Shown here in pieces: positions 51,400 to 59,952 of a stretch of DNA of 64,000 nucleotides; positions within the stretch are counted from its first letter, which is position 1; every line of letters starts with the position of its first letter. Source of the stretch: Mucilaginibacter sp. L196. Lineage in GTDB: Bacteria > Bacteroidota > Bacteroidia > Sphingobacteriales > Sphingobacteriaceae. Under the pieces are notes generated by a model. The model saw nothing but the letters and a program-made list of their open reading frames with translations, was not told the origin of the DNA and made no database searches. Made by a program: the position numbers and the translations under genes. The stretch spans positions 544,173-608,172 of the forward strand of contig NZ_LMUO01000019.1 in NCBI RefSeq assembly GCF_009765905.1. Direction: 5' to 3'.

Positions 51400-51852
51400 A
51401 TGCTGTCCAAAAAAACCAAATACGCCATTAAGGCTCTTATTATCATGGGTAAAAATGTAGATAAACCGCCCATGCAAATTGCTCAGATAGCTGAGTTGGA
51501 AAGAATACCCAAAAAATTTCTCGAATCTATTCTGCTCGAAATGCGTAATCACGGCTTTTTATACAGCAAAAAGGGATCGGGTGGGGGATATGCGCTCAAT
51601 AAAGATCCCAAAGAGATTTATCTTTCGGAAATTCTTCGCCTTACTGATGGCCCTATAGCTATGGTACCGTGTGCCAGTCTTAATTTTTACCATAAATGTG
51701 ACGAATGTAAGGACGAAGTTACCTGCGGTATAAGGGCGATGTTTATTGACATTAGGGATGCAACCTTAAAAATTTTAGCCGAAACTACTATTGCTGATAT
51801 TATTGCCCGGGAATCAACGCTTGGAGCATCTTTATTGAGCATGGAATCTTAA
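51400..51852 (+). CDS. Rrf2-family transcriptional regulator
   Basis: A 150-residue winged-helix regulator. MLSKKTKYAIKALIIMGKNV begins the family; AELERIPKKFLESILLEMRN and HGFLYSKKGSGGGYAL contain the recognition helix and wing. Cysteines at about 91, 100, 103 and 109 (VPCASLN, KCDECKDEVTC) may bind an iron-sulfur cluster as in IscR/NsrR/RsrR. The target genes are not seen in the window. It is separated from DinB by 77 bases. Confidence 0.88.
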   Translation: MLSKKTKYAIKALIIMGKNVDKPPMQIAQIAELERIPKKFLESILLEMRNHGFLYSKKGSGGGYALNKDPKEIYLSEILRLTDGPIAMVPCASLNFYHKCDECKDEVTCGIRAMFIDIRDATLKILAETTIADIIARESTLGASLLSMES

Positions 51853-51929
51853 TAATCAGTACAGCGTCAGCAATGCGTAAATTTCTTTTGAATATATCGC
51901 TATAATATTCTGTATATACATCTTTGCGC

Positions 51930-52421
51930 ATGGATCAACAACAGCTTTTTGCTAAAATGGGACTTGCAGGCTGGAATACCCAAATTGCACATGCCGAAAA
52001 AGTGTTTAATGCTTTTACCGACGAACAATTTTATACAGTGGTAGCGCCAGGCAAAAACCGGATAATTTATTTATACGGACATTTAGCCGCTTACCATGAT
52101 GCCCTGAAGGAAACTTTGGGCTTGGGAAAAGCATCCCAGCCTGAACTTTATGAAGTTTTTCTGAAAAATGCTGATAATGACAAGGCTGAATTTCCTTCAT
52201 TAGCTGAACTGAAAAATTTCTGGCAATCAGTACATGCCGAATTAAACGAACTTTTTGTAAATTTACCAGCAACGGAATGGTTTAAGCGCCACAACGCCAT
52301 GACAGACGAGGATTTTGAGAAAGATCCATCCAGAAACAGGCTGAGTGTGTTGTTAAGCCGTGCTAATCATGTAGCCTACCATATTGGTCAGGTAAATTTG
52401 GTTAAACCCCTTGTAGCTTAA
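51930..52421 (+). CDS. DinB-like (YfiT/DinB) family protein
   Basis: The ATG at 51930 is preferred over the in-frame TTG two codons upstream. A 163-residue four-helix-bundle protein with the three-histidine metal site: LYGHLAAYHDALKE in the first half and ANHVAYHIGQVNLVKPL at the end. DinB-superfamily members are often thiol-dependent transferases, and the substrate is not predictable. The RRM gene begins four bases after its stop, so the two are co-transcribed. Confidence 0.83.
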   Translation: MDQQQLFAKMGLAGWNTQIAHAEKVFNAFTDEQFYTVVAPGKNRIIYLYGHLAAYHDALKETLGLGKASQPELYEVFLKNADNDKAEFPSLAELKNFWQSVHAELNELFVNLPATEWFKRHNAMTDEDFEKDPSRNRLSVLLSRANHVAYHIGQVNLVKPLVA

Positions 52422-52424
52422 TAT

Positions 52425-52757
52425 ATGACCAAACTATTTGTTGTAGGATTTCCTCGTGATATGGATAAAACGGAACTTTTGGAGCTGTTTAGCTTGCACG
52501 GTTTGGTTGATCTGGTTACCGTTATTACCGATAAAGAAACCGGTGTAAGCCAGGGCTATGGTTTTATTCATATGAATGATGAGGCCGGTGCCGATAGGGC
52601 TATTGCCGCATTAAATGGCGCTGAAATAGACGACAGGAAAATTACTGTTAGAGTAGCTGATGCCAAGCCCGAGCCCGTAAAACCTGTATACCAACCCCAA
52701 AGGCCGGTAGTAAAAGGAAAACGCCCGAGAAGAGGGCAGCAGGATAAGCGTTATTAA
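52425..52757 (+). CDS. RNA recognition motif protein
   Basis: A 110-residue RRM-type RNA-binding protein. TKLFVVGFPRDMDKTELLEL opens the domain (RNP2-like LFVVGF). GVSQGYGFIHMNDEAGADRA at about residues 45-64 is RNP1-like. The domain is followed by a basic, Pro-rich tail (KGKRPRRGQQDKRY). Bacteroidota carry small single-RRM proteins of this kind, some acting as global post-transcriptional regulators. It is the second gene after DinB. Confidence 0.92.
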   Translation: MTKLFVVGFPRDMDKTELLELFSLHGLVDLVTVITDKETGVSQGYGFIHMNDEAGADRAIAALNGAEIDDRKITVRVADAKPEPVKPVYQPQRPVVKGKRPRRGQQDKRY

Positions 52758-52779
52758 TTACTTTTCTTCAAGGCTAAAG

Positions 52780-53117
52780 CTATCTTTTTAAGACTATTGC
52801 CAATTGGTTTTCTACTGTTTTAACAGATATGTTAAGCAGCGCGGCAGCTTCTTTGTACTTTAGCCATCCTCTTTAATCAACCTGAATATCATCCGGCATT
52901 TTACAGGCAGGTTGTTGATTAATAAGTTCAGGTTATTTACCCGCTCTTTGCCAATCAATACAATTTCAGGATCAATGGATACGTAACTTTTTTCATTGCA
53001 CAGCATTTCAGCATTTACATAAATATGCTTGCCCTGGTTCCTTAAATAATTTAGTGATAAGTTTTTACCTGCTTTTATGGTGCAAACTATTTCATAGGTT
53101 GGATAGATGATGTACAT
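52780..53117 (-). pseudogene. Frameshifted, 5'-truncated ECF sigma factor remnant
   Basis: The frame from ATG at 53117 gives 85 residues: TIKAGKNLSLNYLRNQ like the end of sigma region 2, then NNLPVKCRMIFRLIKEDG like the start of region 4, where it meets TAA. Moving one base (adding a base after GGC) restores GLKYKEAAALLNISVKTVEN and on to QLAIVLKR, a classical Bacteroidota ECF region 4 recognition helix, ending at TAG 52782-52780. Upstream of the ATG there is an in-frame stop, and the first half of region 2 is missing. The gene is therefore truncated and carries a one-base deletion. Confidence 0.85.
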
Positions 53118-53171
53118 TTATATAATACCGTTTTAACACCAACACAAATAAACTTTTTGTATACCATGGAG

Positions 53172-53202
53172 CAACCATAATGGTTGACGTGTTTATATAA
53201 AC
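53172..53202 (+). promoter_or_regulatory. Palindromic sites upstream of the sugar porter
   Basis: A 7-bp perfect dyad CAACCAT-A-ATGGTTG (53172-53186), a possible operator, and the palindrome GTTTATATAAAC (53191-53202) lie 30 and 14 bases upstream of the transporter ATG. No exact -7 box was identified. Confidence 0.4.
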
Positions 53203-53215
53203 TTAAATCATATAA

Positions 53216-54553
53216 ATGAAAAGTTACACAGTATTAATATCAATAGTAGCCGCCTTAGGGGGGCTACTATTTGGGTTTGATACGGCAGTAATAGCCGGCG
53301 CCCTGCAATATTTAAAACCTTATTTCCATCTTAATGATGCTGAACTTGGACTGGTGGTCGCAGCGGCCTCAATAGGCTGTATCCCGGGTGCATTATTTGC
53401 CGGTTATTTGGCCGATAAATACGGCCGTAAAAACCTGATGATAGTAACATCAGTGCTGTATGTTATTGCGGCTATTGGTAGTGGTATCGCAGGCAGTTTC
53501 GCGCAACTGGTTATTTATCGCCTGATCGGTGGTGTTGCAATAGGGATGGCATCAACTCTTGCACCTATTTATATTTCAGAAGTTGCCCCACCAGCATTCA
53601 GGGGTAGGCTAGGTATGTTGCAGCAGCTGGCTATTGTAACGGGTATATTGCTATCATTTATCTCCAATTATCTGATCGTAAACAGCTCATTTTTATCTTC
53701 AGGGGATGATTACTGGCGCTATATGCTTGCAGCAGCTGTGATACCTTCTGGAATATTCTTTTTCTTATTGCTTTTGGTGCCCGAGAGCCCAAGGTGGCTA
53801 ATATCCCAAAATAAAGTAATCGATGCTAAAAAGATCTTCGGCAAAATTTACTCTGATAAGGAAAGCCAGGCGCAGGTTAAAATAGTAAGTGATAACATAG
53901 CCTCAGAAGAGAAACCCGCATTACGGGATGTGCTGTCGCCTCGCTTCAAAAAAGTAGTGATAATAGGCCTTGTATTCGCGTCTATCGCGCAGCTTACAGG
54001 TATTAATATCGTATTTTATTATGCACCGTTGATATTTGCCAAAACACATGTGGGTGGGAGTGTGCTATTCCAAACCGTTTTAACAGGTGTAGTAAATCTA
54101 ATATTCACATTGCTGGCATTCCCGCTTATCGATAGGTTGGGGCGTAAAAAGCTATTACTTGCAGGCTCATGCATAATGGGCTTGTGTATGTTTACACTGG
54201 CTGCATTATTTTACTTTGATATGCTGCACAATTACTTTGTGTTGGCTACCATATTTGTTTATATAGGTGGTTTTGCCTGTACATGGGGTGTTGTACTATG
54301 GGTGTACGTCGCCGAGATATTCCCTAATAAAATACGAGGCAACGCGACATCTATCGCGGTATTTGGTAATTGGGTTGCCAATACCATCGTGTCCTTAACC
54401 TTTCCTGTTATGTTAGCTCAATTAGGTGCAGTGGTAACATTTGGTATTTATGGTATTATCAATATCAGCATGGTGTTGTTTGTGAGCAGGTATGTGTTCG
54501 AAACCAAAGGTGTTCCCCTCGAAAAAATTGAAGAGCTATACGCGAGTGTTTAA
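53216..54553 (+). CDS. MFS sugar porter (xylose/glucose-type)
   Basis: A 445-residue transporter with 12 predicted membrane helices. The N-terminal SIVAALGGLLFGFDTAVIAGAL (8-29) is the sugar-porter start. YLADKYGRKNL after helix 2 and PLIDRLGRKKL after helix 8 are the duplicated R-x-G-R-[KR] signatures. VPESPRWLISQNK follows helix 6, and the central QLTGINIVFYYAP (helix 7) lines the sugar site. The C-terminus has ETKGVPLEKIEELY, the family PETKG-like end. The substrate is a hexose or pentose; no catabolic genes adjoin, only decayed sequence on both sides. Confidence 0.93.
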   Translation: MKSYTVLISIVAALGGLLFGFDTAVIAGALQYLKPYFHLNDAELGLVVAAASIGCIPGALFAGYLADKYGRKNLMIVTSVLYVIAAIGSGIAGSFAQLVIYRLIGGVAIGMASTLAPIYISEVAPPAFRGRLGMLQQLAIVTGILLSFISNYLIVNSSFLSSGDDYWRYMLAAAVIPSGIFFFLLLLVPESPRWLISQNKVIDAKKIFGKIYSDKESQAQVKIVSDNIASEEKPALRDVLSPRFKKVVIIGLVFASIAQLTGINIVFYYAPLIFAKTHVGGSVLFQTVLTGVVNLIFTLLAFPLIDRLGRKKLLLAGSCIMGLCMFTLAALFYFDMLHNYFVLATIFVYIGGFACTWGVVLWVYVAEIFPNKIRGNATSIAVFGNWVANTIVSLTFPVMLAQLGAVVTFGIYGIINISMVLFVSRYVFETKGVPLEKIEELYASV

Positions 54554-54572
54554 TCTTTAAAACATCAATTAA

Positions 54573-54692
54573 ATGAAAAATAAAATCAATATAGGTTGGG
54601 TTTTGCTATTGACTTTTTCGTCATTCATCGCTTTTACCCAATCTACTGTTAATAAATTGCCATACCGGGCCCGGCAACACCTGATCCGGTGA
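54573..54692 (+). pseudogene. Orphan signal-peptide ORF, probably a 5' gene fragment
   Basis: ATG 54573 to TGA 54690-54692 gives 39 residues. MKNKINIGWVLLLTFSSFIA is a clear signal peptide, then FTQSTVNKLPYR, then a run that ends abruptly (ARQHLIR). In another frame the next bases read GPATPDPVTDK before TAA. This looks like the start of a secreted enzyme joined to a short tail by deletion, but the original gene cannot be named. It begins 19 bases after the transporter stop. Confidence 0.55.
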
Positions 54693-54696
54693 CTGA

Positions 54697-54757
54697 TAAA
54701 TAATACTCCCAAAAAAGCCTTTGAATTTTTCAAAGGCTTTTTTGGGAGTATTATTTA
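54697..54757. terminator. Very long perfect inverted repeat/terminator
   Basis: 29-bp perfect arms (54697-54725 and 54729-54757) around a TTT loop. They contain ACTCCCAAAAAAGCCTTTG and its complement, with A-rich and T-rich segments inside, so it can end transcripts on both strands. It lies between the signal-peptide fragment and purU. Confidence 0.9.
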
Positions 54758-54830
54758 CTTGGTATTTGAAAAATACTGATTTTAAATACACACAGGTTTA
54801 TATCTTTACCGTATTCTTTATCTGCAATTC

Positions 54831-55658
54831 ATGATCATCGTAATTCAATGTAAAGACCAGGTTGGCCTGGTTGCATCTATATCGGCAATACTCGCAAAGC
54901 ATCAACTTAATATAATCTCCATGCGCGAGCACGTCGACAAAACGGAGAACCTGTTTTTCATGCGTCTTAATATCGATGATAGTAAGGATGAGGTATTATT
55001 GGAAACCTATATTAAAGATGTATTGCCGCCGGGAGCTATCATATCTATCAACCCCAAACCAAGTAAAAAGGTTATTGTAATGGTAAGCAAGGAATATCAT
55101 TGCCTGGCAGATATATTGATACGCAACTATTTTGGAACGTTTGGCGCTACTGTGCAATGCGTTATTGGAAACCATGCTATTTTGCAGGAGATATGTCAGC
55201 GATTTGATATGCCGTTTTATCACGTATCGCACGAAGATATTAGCAAAAACGAGTTTGAAGATAGAGTTGCCACGATAATTGATCAGTACAATACAGATTA
55301 TATAGTGCTTGCCAAATTTATGCGGATATTATCCCCATCTGTTGTCGCTAAGTTCCCGATGAGGATTATAAACATCCATCATTCATTTTTACCTGCTTTT
55401 ATTGGAGCTAATCCGTATCGACAGGCTTTTGAAAGAGGGGTGAAGCTAATTGGCGCTACTGCTCACTTTGTTTCTAATGAATTGGATGAAGGGCCGATCA
55501 TCGCGCAGCAAATCATCCCGGTAAATCACTCCTTTACTGCGGCAGACATGGTTCAGGCTGGTAAAGAGATCGAAACTTCGGTACTGGCAAAAGCACTTAA
55601 ATTGGTATTTGAGGATAGGGTATTTGTTTACAACAATAAAACCGTGGTATTTGAATAA
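54831..55658 (+). CDS. purU: Formyltetrahydrofolate deformylase
   Basis: Hydrolyses 10-formyl-THF to formate and THF, balancing one-carbon pools. The 275 residues comprise an N-terminal ACT domain (MIIVIQCKDQVGLVASISAI continuing LAKHQLNI) and a formyltransferase-like domain. KVIVMVSKEYHCLADILIRN opens the second half, and IINIHHSFLPAFIGANPYRQ and GATAHFVSNELDEGPIIAQQ carry the catalytic His/Asp region. Standard length. The gene is single, downstream of the decayed region, and is not linked to the window's other folate genes. Confidence 0.95.
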   Translation: MIIVIQCKDQVGLVASISAILAKHQLNIISMREHVDKTENLFFMRLNIDDSKDEVLLETYIKDVLPPGAIISINPKPSKKVIVMVSKEYHCLADILIRNYFGTFGATVQCVIGNHAILQEICQRFDMPFYHVSHEDISKNEFEDRVATIIDQYNTDYIVLAKFMRILSPSVVAKFPMRIINIHHSFLPAFIGANPYRQAFERGVKLIGATAHFVSNELDEGPIIAQQIIPVNHSFTAADMVQAGKEIETSVLAKALKLVFEDRVFVYNNKTVVFE

Positions 55659-55703
55659 TTAGAATAAGGAGTTGTATTAGTTTGACTTATTGTATCACAC
55701 AAA

Positions 55704-56552
55704 TTATTTTAACAATAATACCGGCACTGCCGAACTTGCGGCTAGTTGATGAGAAATGCTTGTATGCATAATTGATTGAAAGAAACTGTACTTATGCGGC
55801 AATGCAATAACCAATTGCGCATCCTTATGTGCCGCGAATTGAAGAATTCCACTAATAACATCTGTATCCTCCAAAAAGAAATATTTCGGATCGTATTGTT
55901 TTAACATTTTATGCAGCGTAGTTTCTTCAATCATTCTTTCGGCATCTCCCTGTAAATGTTTGCCTTTATCATCAACATTCACCACCATTAATTCCGCCTT
56001 CTTTTTATCAAGCAACCGTTGTAATGCCTCCAGCGGCACTGTATCTTTAACTTTATTAAAATCGATAGCAACTACAACCCTACTTACTTTTTTAAAGGTA
56101 TAAGCGGGAGGTACTACAATAATTGGTATAGGGCTTGCTTTGGCTATTTTAATAACGTGGCTGCCGATATGACTGTCTTCACTACTGCTGTTTCCCTGGC
56201 TTCCTAAAATGATCAGATCAACGTTTTTTGAGATTGAATTTTCAATTACAGCACGTAACAGATGTGTTCGGTTTAAATGCACACTAATCTCAACCCCCGG
56301 CCTAACTTGTTTAGCTAATTTATGTTTTAATGAGGTTAATTTTTCTATCCTATCTGCAGCATTTTGTTCAATATCTTCTTCACGTAATAAAACCATGTCG
56401 GGGCTTGGTAAGCTGGTTTCATAAATAGAAACATAATATGCATTTAATAAAATAATATGGCCGACATTAGTTTGATGGCTTAATGCAGCGGCGTATTCTG
56501 CTGCGTTAATTGAAGCTTTTGAGAAATCAATAGGAACAAGATAGGTTTTCAT
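55704..56552 (-). CDS. Universal stress protein with two Usp domains
   Basis: The ATG at 56552 (MKTYLVPIDFSKAS) is chosen over the upstream ATG because the Usp fold starts with this strand; 282 residues. The first domain (about 1-150) ends with IILGSQGNSSSEDSHIGSHV and PIPIIVVPP, the ATP-binding G-x2-G-x9-G[ST] pattern. The second (about 155-282) starts VSRVVVAIDFNKVKDT and has lost that motif (VIALPHKYSFFQSIMHTSIS). Tandem-Usp proteins are frequent in Bacteroidota. Convergent with purU. Confidence 0.87.
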   Translation of the reverse strand: MKTYLVPIDFSKASINAAEYAAALSHQTNVGHIILLNAYYVSIYETSLPSPDMVLLREEDIEQNAADRIEKLTSLKHKLAKQVRPGVEISVHLNRTHLLRAVIENSISKNVDLIILGSQGNSSSEDSHIGSHVIKIAKASPIPIIVVPPAYTFKKVSRVVVAIDFNKVKDTVPLEALQRLLDKKKAELMVVNVDDKGKHLQGDAERMIEETTLHKMLKQYDPKYFFLEDTDVISGILQFAAHKDAQLVIALPHKYSFFQSIMHTSISHQLAASSAVPVLLLK

Positions 56553-56657
56553 ATTATAGAAGTATATTACATTATTCAACTTTAAAAGTAATCTTAATGT
56601 TTTTAAGAAATGTTAATAAATGTAATGAACAGTCATTATTATCCTCATACTATTTAT

Positions 56658-57401
56658 TTAGGTTGATTTTTCAGTAGTCTTTGGCGGTGATGACGTTGTC
56701 GGATCGGTTTGATTGTTGTTTGAGACTACTGTTGGGGCAGGAGTTGTAACAGGCTGAGGAGTTACTGTAGATATTGCTGCAATTATTGCGGAACCCGAAC
56801 CTCCGCTATTCTCAGTTGTTTTTAAGCCTAAATAGGTTCCGGCGCTAATGCCCATTAACCCCAGCAAATCGTTGTTTATTATAGTGCCATCAGGAATTTT
56901 GGAATTGATTATCACGTAATATATATAAATAACCCCTACAATAGCTGTCCATATTACGTTTTGTAACCGATGTATGCTTATACCGTTTTCGTCAGAAATT
57001 ATATCGGTTAAAAATCCTTTTGAGGGCAAATCCTGTTGCGAAATTGAGTTGCCTGCATTATCTTTCTGACTGTTATCAATCACTTTGGCTACAATACTTG
57101 TGCCCGCTGCAATTCCTAAAAGTACCAGATTTACAGGAGGAAGGTTAGGAATTACAATTGATGTGCCCGAAGAAAAATTTATAACAACATATATAAAAGT
57201 GCTGCTTATTATTACCGTCCAAAAAGCAAGTTGTGTTCGGCTAAGGCTAAATGCAGGTTTGGGGTTTCCAATATTATTGGCGGCCGCAATATTAGCATAG
57301 TTGTTCTGATTAAAAACCTGATTGCGCAGCATTTGTGATTTGTTTGCAACAACCACAACGATAATAGTTAGTATTAAAAGAATAATAAGATATAGGTACA
57401 T
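56658..57401 (-). CDS. Membrane protein with internal duplication, function unknown
   Basis: A 247-residue protein with an N-terminal helix (about 2-19), then two similar blocks. Block 1 is SRTQLAFWTVIISSTFIYVV continuing to NLVLLGIAAGTSIVAKVID. Block 2 is IHRLQNVIWTAIVGVIYIYY continuing to DLLGLMGISAGTYLGLKTTE. Each has a W-T-x-I/V helix followed by LLG-I-x-AGT. The tail is Thr/Pro-rich. I recognise the repeated module from uncharacterised bacterial membrane proteins but cannot assign a function. Minus strand, isolated, ahead of tRNA-Lys. Confidence 0.7.
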   Translation of the reverse strand: MYLYLIILLILTIIVVVVANKSQMLRNQVFNQNNYANIAAANNIGNPKPAFSLSRTQLAFWTVIISSTFIYVVINFSSGTSIVIPNLPPVNLVLLGIAAGTSIVAKVIDNSQKDNAGNSISQQDLPSKGFLTDIISDENGISIHRLQNVIWTAIVGVIYIYYVIINSKIPDGTIINNDLLGLMGISAGTYLGLKTTENSGGSGSAIIAAISTVTPQPVTTPAPTVVSNNNQTDPTTSSPPKTTEKST

Positions 57402-57632
57402 AAAAGAGGTTTAGAAATATGGTGATTGGAAATTATATTAAATCTATAAACTATAAATGAAATATGCAACTGAATTACTTAGTTACTAAGTAGTTAAAGT
57501 TTATTTTAAAATAGTTGCAAGTGTAATAATTGATATTACGTTTGGTTTATTTTATACCCAGCAAACTAGATTTTAAGATTTAGCTTTTATAACTACAAAA
57601 AAAACTGTTTATTTGCACCCCCGGTAAAAAAC

Positions 57633-57705
57633 GACTTGGTAGCTCAGCCGGTAGAGCAACTGACTCTTAATCAGTGGGTCGAGAGTTCGATCCTCTCCCA
57701 GGTCA
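57633..57705 (+). tRNA. tRNA-Lys (anticodon CTT)
   Basis: 73 bases folding into a complete cloverleaf. Acceptor GACTTGG pairs with CCAGGTC (one wobble), discriminator A. D arm GCTC/GAGC. Anticodon stem ACTGA/TCAGT encloses the seven-base loop CTCTTAA with anticodon CTT (Lys, codon AAG). Variable region GGGTC; T arm GAGAG/CTCTC with loop TTCGATC. CCA is not encoded. Confidence 0.97.
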
Positions 57706-57711
57706 CCTAGT

Positions 57712-57748
57712 AAAAGCCTTCTAATCACTATTAGAAGGCTTTTTTGCG
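57712..57748 (+). terminator. Intrinsic terminator after tRNA-Lys
   Basis: Arms AAAAGCCTTCTAAT (57712-57725) and ATTAGAAGGCTTTT (57730-57743) are perfect around a four-base loop and followed by TT. It lies 7 bases after the tRNA. Confidence 0.93.
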
Positions 57749-57884
57749 TTAAGGAGAATTATTCTTCTTAGTGAATCTGTTTAGTTTGTACAAACCATTG
57801 GATATTCCGCTGATATTGATAAGATTCCATACACTTTTCCACACCCATTGCGGCACGCACTGTAAATAGCTACTTTCGGCGCAT

Positions 57885-59687
57885 ATGAAAGTTATCATTG
57901 CCGAAAAACCTTCTGTAGGCCGCGAAATTGCCAAAGTATTTGGCGCAACTACTAAAAAGGATGGTTATATGGAGGGCAAGGGATATACTTTCACTTGGGC
58001 ATTTGGTCATCTGCTCCAACTAGCTCCGCCACAGGAATATGGTTTTTATGGTTGGAACGTGCAAAACTTGCCGATGTTACCACAGAAATTCAAGCTATCT
58101 ATCCGCAAAATAAAATCTAAGGATGGTATGATCGAAGACCCCGGTGTGCGGAAACAGCTGGATATAATTAAAAACTTATTTGATGAAGCTACCGAAATTA
58201 TTGTTGCTACAGATGCGGGGCGGGAAGGGGAATTGATATTTCGATATATTTATTATTATCTGAAATGTAAAAAGCCATTTAAACGGCTTTGGATATCTTC
58301 ACAAACCGATGAGGCCATTAAGGATGGTTTCAGGAATCTAAAGCCGGGATCTGATTATGATACCTTATTCAATTCCGCGCATTGCAGGTCGCAATCAGAT
58401 TGGCTGGTTGGTATGAATGCAACACAGGCGCTAAGCTTGTCTTCAGGTACAAGGTCAGTGTTATCACTTGGTAGGGTACAAACCCCCACATTGGCAATGA
58501 TATGCTCACGTTATCTCGAAAACAAAAACTTTGTACCCGAACCATTTTACCAGGTTAGTATTATGCTTGATAAAAATGAGCAGTTGTTTAAGGCAGTTAC
58601 CGATGAGAAATTTAAAACGAAAGAAGAAGCGCAGTTAATAGTTGACCAGGTGCAGCCTACGGGAAACATATTGAATGTAGAGGCCAAACCGCGGAAAGAA
58701 CCGCCACCGCTTTTACATGATTTGAGCAGCTTGCAACAGGAGGCAAATAAAAAGAAAGGTTTTACCGCCGACCAAACGCTAACCTTACTACAGAATTTAT
58801 ATGAAAGCAAACTGGTTACCTATCCGCGTACAGGTAGCCGTTATATTGGGGATGATGTTTTTGCGGGAGTGCCAAATTTGATTGAAAAGTTGAAGGATCA
58901 TCCGGAATTTGGGAAACAGGCCAATGTTTTGAGTGATGCCAAACTGAATAAGCGCAGTGTTAATGCAAAAAAAGTTACAGATCACCACGCGATACTGCCT
59001 ACCGGCGAATCACCTTATCAGCTTTCGCCGGATAAACAAGCGATCTATGATTTGGTGGCGGGGCGTATGTTGGAAGCTTTTCATCAGGATTGTATCAAAG
59101 AGATCACCAAAATTACAGTTGAATCGGGTGCGAAATTCTTTGCAAGCGGAACGGTTATAGGTGTTGCCGGCTGGCGGGCCGTTTTTAATGAGCCCGATGA
59201 AGAAAAGAAAGAAGAAGAAAACACCTCATTGCCCAAGGTACAACAGGGGGAAGATTTGCCTGTTACTGAAAAAACTTTGTTGGAGAAGCAAACCAAACCC
59301 AAACCATTGTATAATGAGGCCAGTTTACTAAAAGCATTAGAAACAGCAGGTAAGGATATAGATGACGAGGAGTTGCGTTATGCCATGAAGGATAGCGGAT
59401 TAGGAACCCCGGCAACAAGGGCCGCGATAATTGAGACACTAATAAAAAGAGACTATGTGATGCGTGAGAAGAAGAACCTTTTACCAACACAAACTGGCCT
59501 TGCGGTATATAATGTAGTAAAGGATTATCGTATTGCACAAGCAGAACTTACAGGTAATTGGGAAAAGCGTTTAGAGGAAATCCGCTCTGGTGCTTCGGTG
59601 GATGGTTTTCAGGCAGAAATTAGAACATATACAACTGCTATTACACAAGAGTTACTACTTGCTGGCAAAGGGTTGCTAATCAAGTGA
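57885..59687 (+). CDS. topB: DNA topoisomerase III
   Basis: A 600-residue type IA topoisomerase, which passes single strands and resolves DNA entanglements with RecQ-like helicases. The TOPRIM domain starts MKVIIAEKPSVGREIAKVFG and contains TDAGREGELIFRYIY. The active-site tyrosine lies in KLVTYPRTGSRYI near residue 310. The C-terminal MKDSGLGTPATRAAIIETLI and TQTGLAVYNVV complete the core. There is no C-terminal zinc-binding tail, which makes it shorter than some homologues. It is transcribed alone after the tRNA. Confidence 0.95.
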   Translation: MKVIIAEKPSVGREIAKVFGATTKKDGYMEGKGYTFTWAFGHLLQLAPPQEYGFYGWNVQNLPMLPQKFKLSIRKIKSKDGMIEDPGVRKQLDIIKNLFDEATEIIVATDAGREGELIFRYIYYYLKCKKPFKRLWISSQTDEAIKDGFRNLKPGSDYDTLFNSAHCRSQSDWLVGMNATQALSLSSGTRSVLSLGRVQTPTLAMICSRYLENKNFVPEPFYQVSIMLDKNEQLFKAVTDEKFKTKEEAQLIVDQVQPTGNILNVEAKPRKEPPPLLHDLSSLQQEANKKKGFTADQTLTLLQNLYESKLVTYPRTGSRYIGDDVFAGVPNLIEKLKDHPEFGKQANVLSDAKLNKRSVNAKKVTDHHAILPTGESPYQLSPDKQAIYDLVAGRMLEAFHQDCIKEITKITVESGAKFFASGTVIGVAGWRAVFNEPDEEKKEEENTSLPKVQQGEDLPVTEKTLLEKQTKPKPLYNEASLLKALETAGKDIDDEELRYAMKDSGLGTPATRAAIIETLIKRDYVMREKKNLLPTQTGLAVYNVVKDYRIAQAELTGNWEKRLEEIRSGASVDGFQAEIRTYTTAITQELLLAGKGLLIK

Positions 59688-59952
59688 TTTTTCTGTGTTG
59701 ATTATTTATCAATTAATTAATACAATAGATTATATCCCGAACTTCAGTTAAAAACAGAAATTCCTGTAGTTGTTTTCCAGAGCAGTTTTTTTGATTTTTT
59801 CAATGTTTGGTATTCTATACTTTTATAAAAAGTAATTCCCCGTCTTTTACAATATTGCATAATGATATGGTAATAACGTAGAGTATTTAAACTAAAAGAA
59901 TTGTTTTATTTGTATACCAAATATTAAACTATCATACACTATCACCTGATAT

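Noticed and set aside
57633..57748. tRNA-linked integration site
   Set aside because: No integrase gene, no direct repeat of the tRNA 3' end, and topB plus a typical terminator follow directly.
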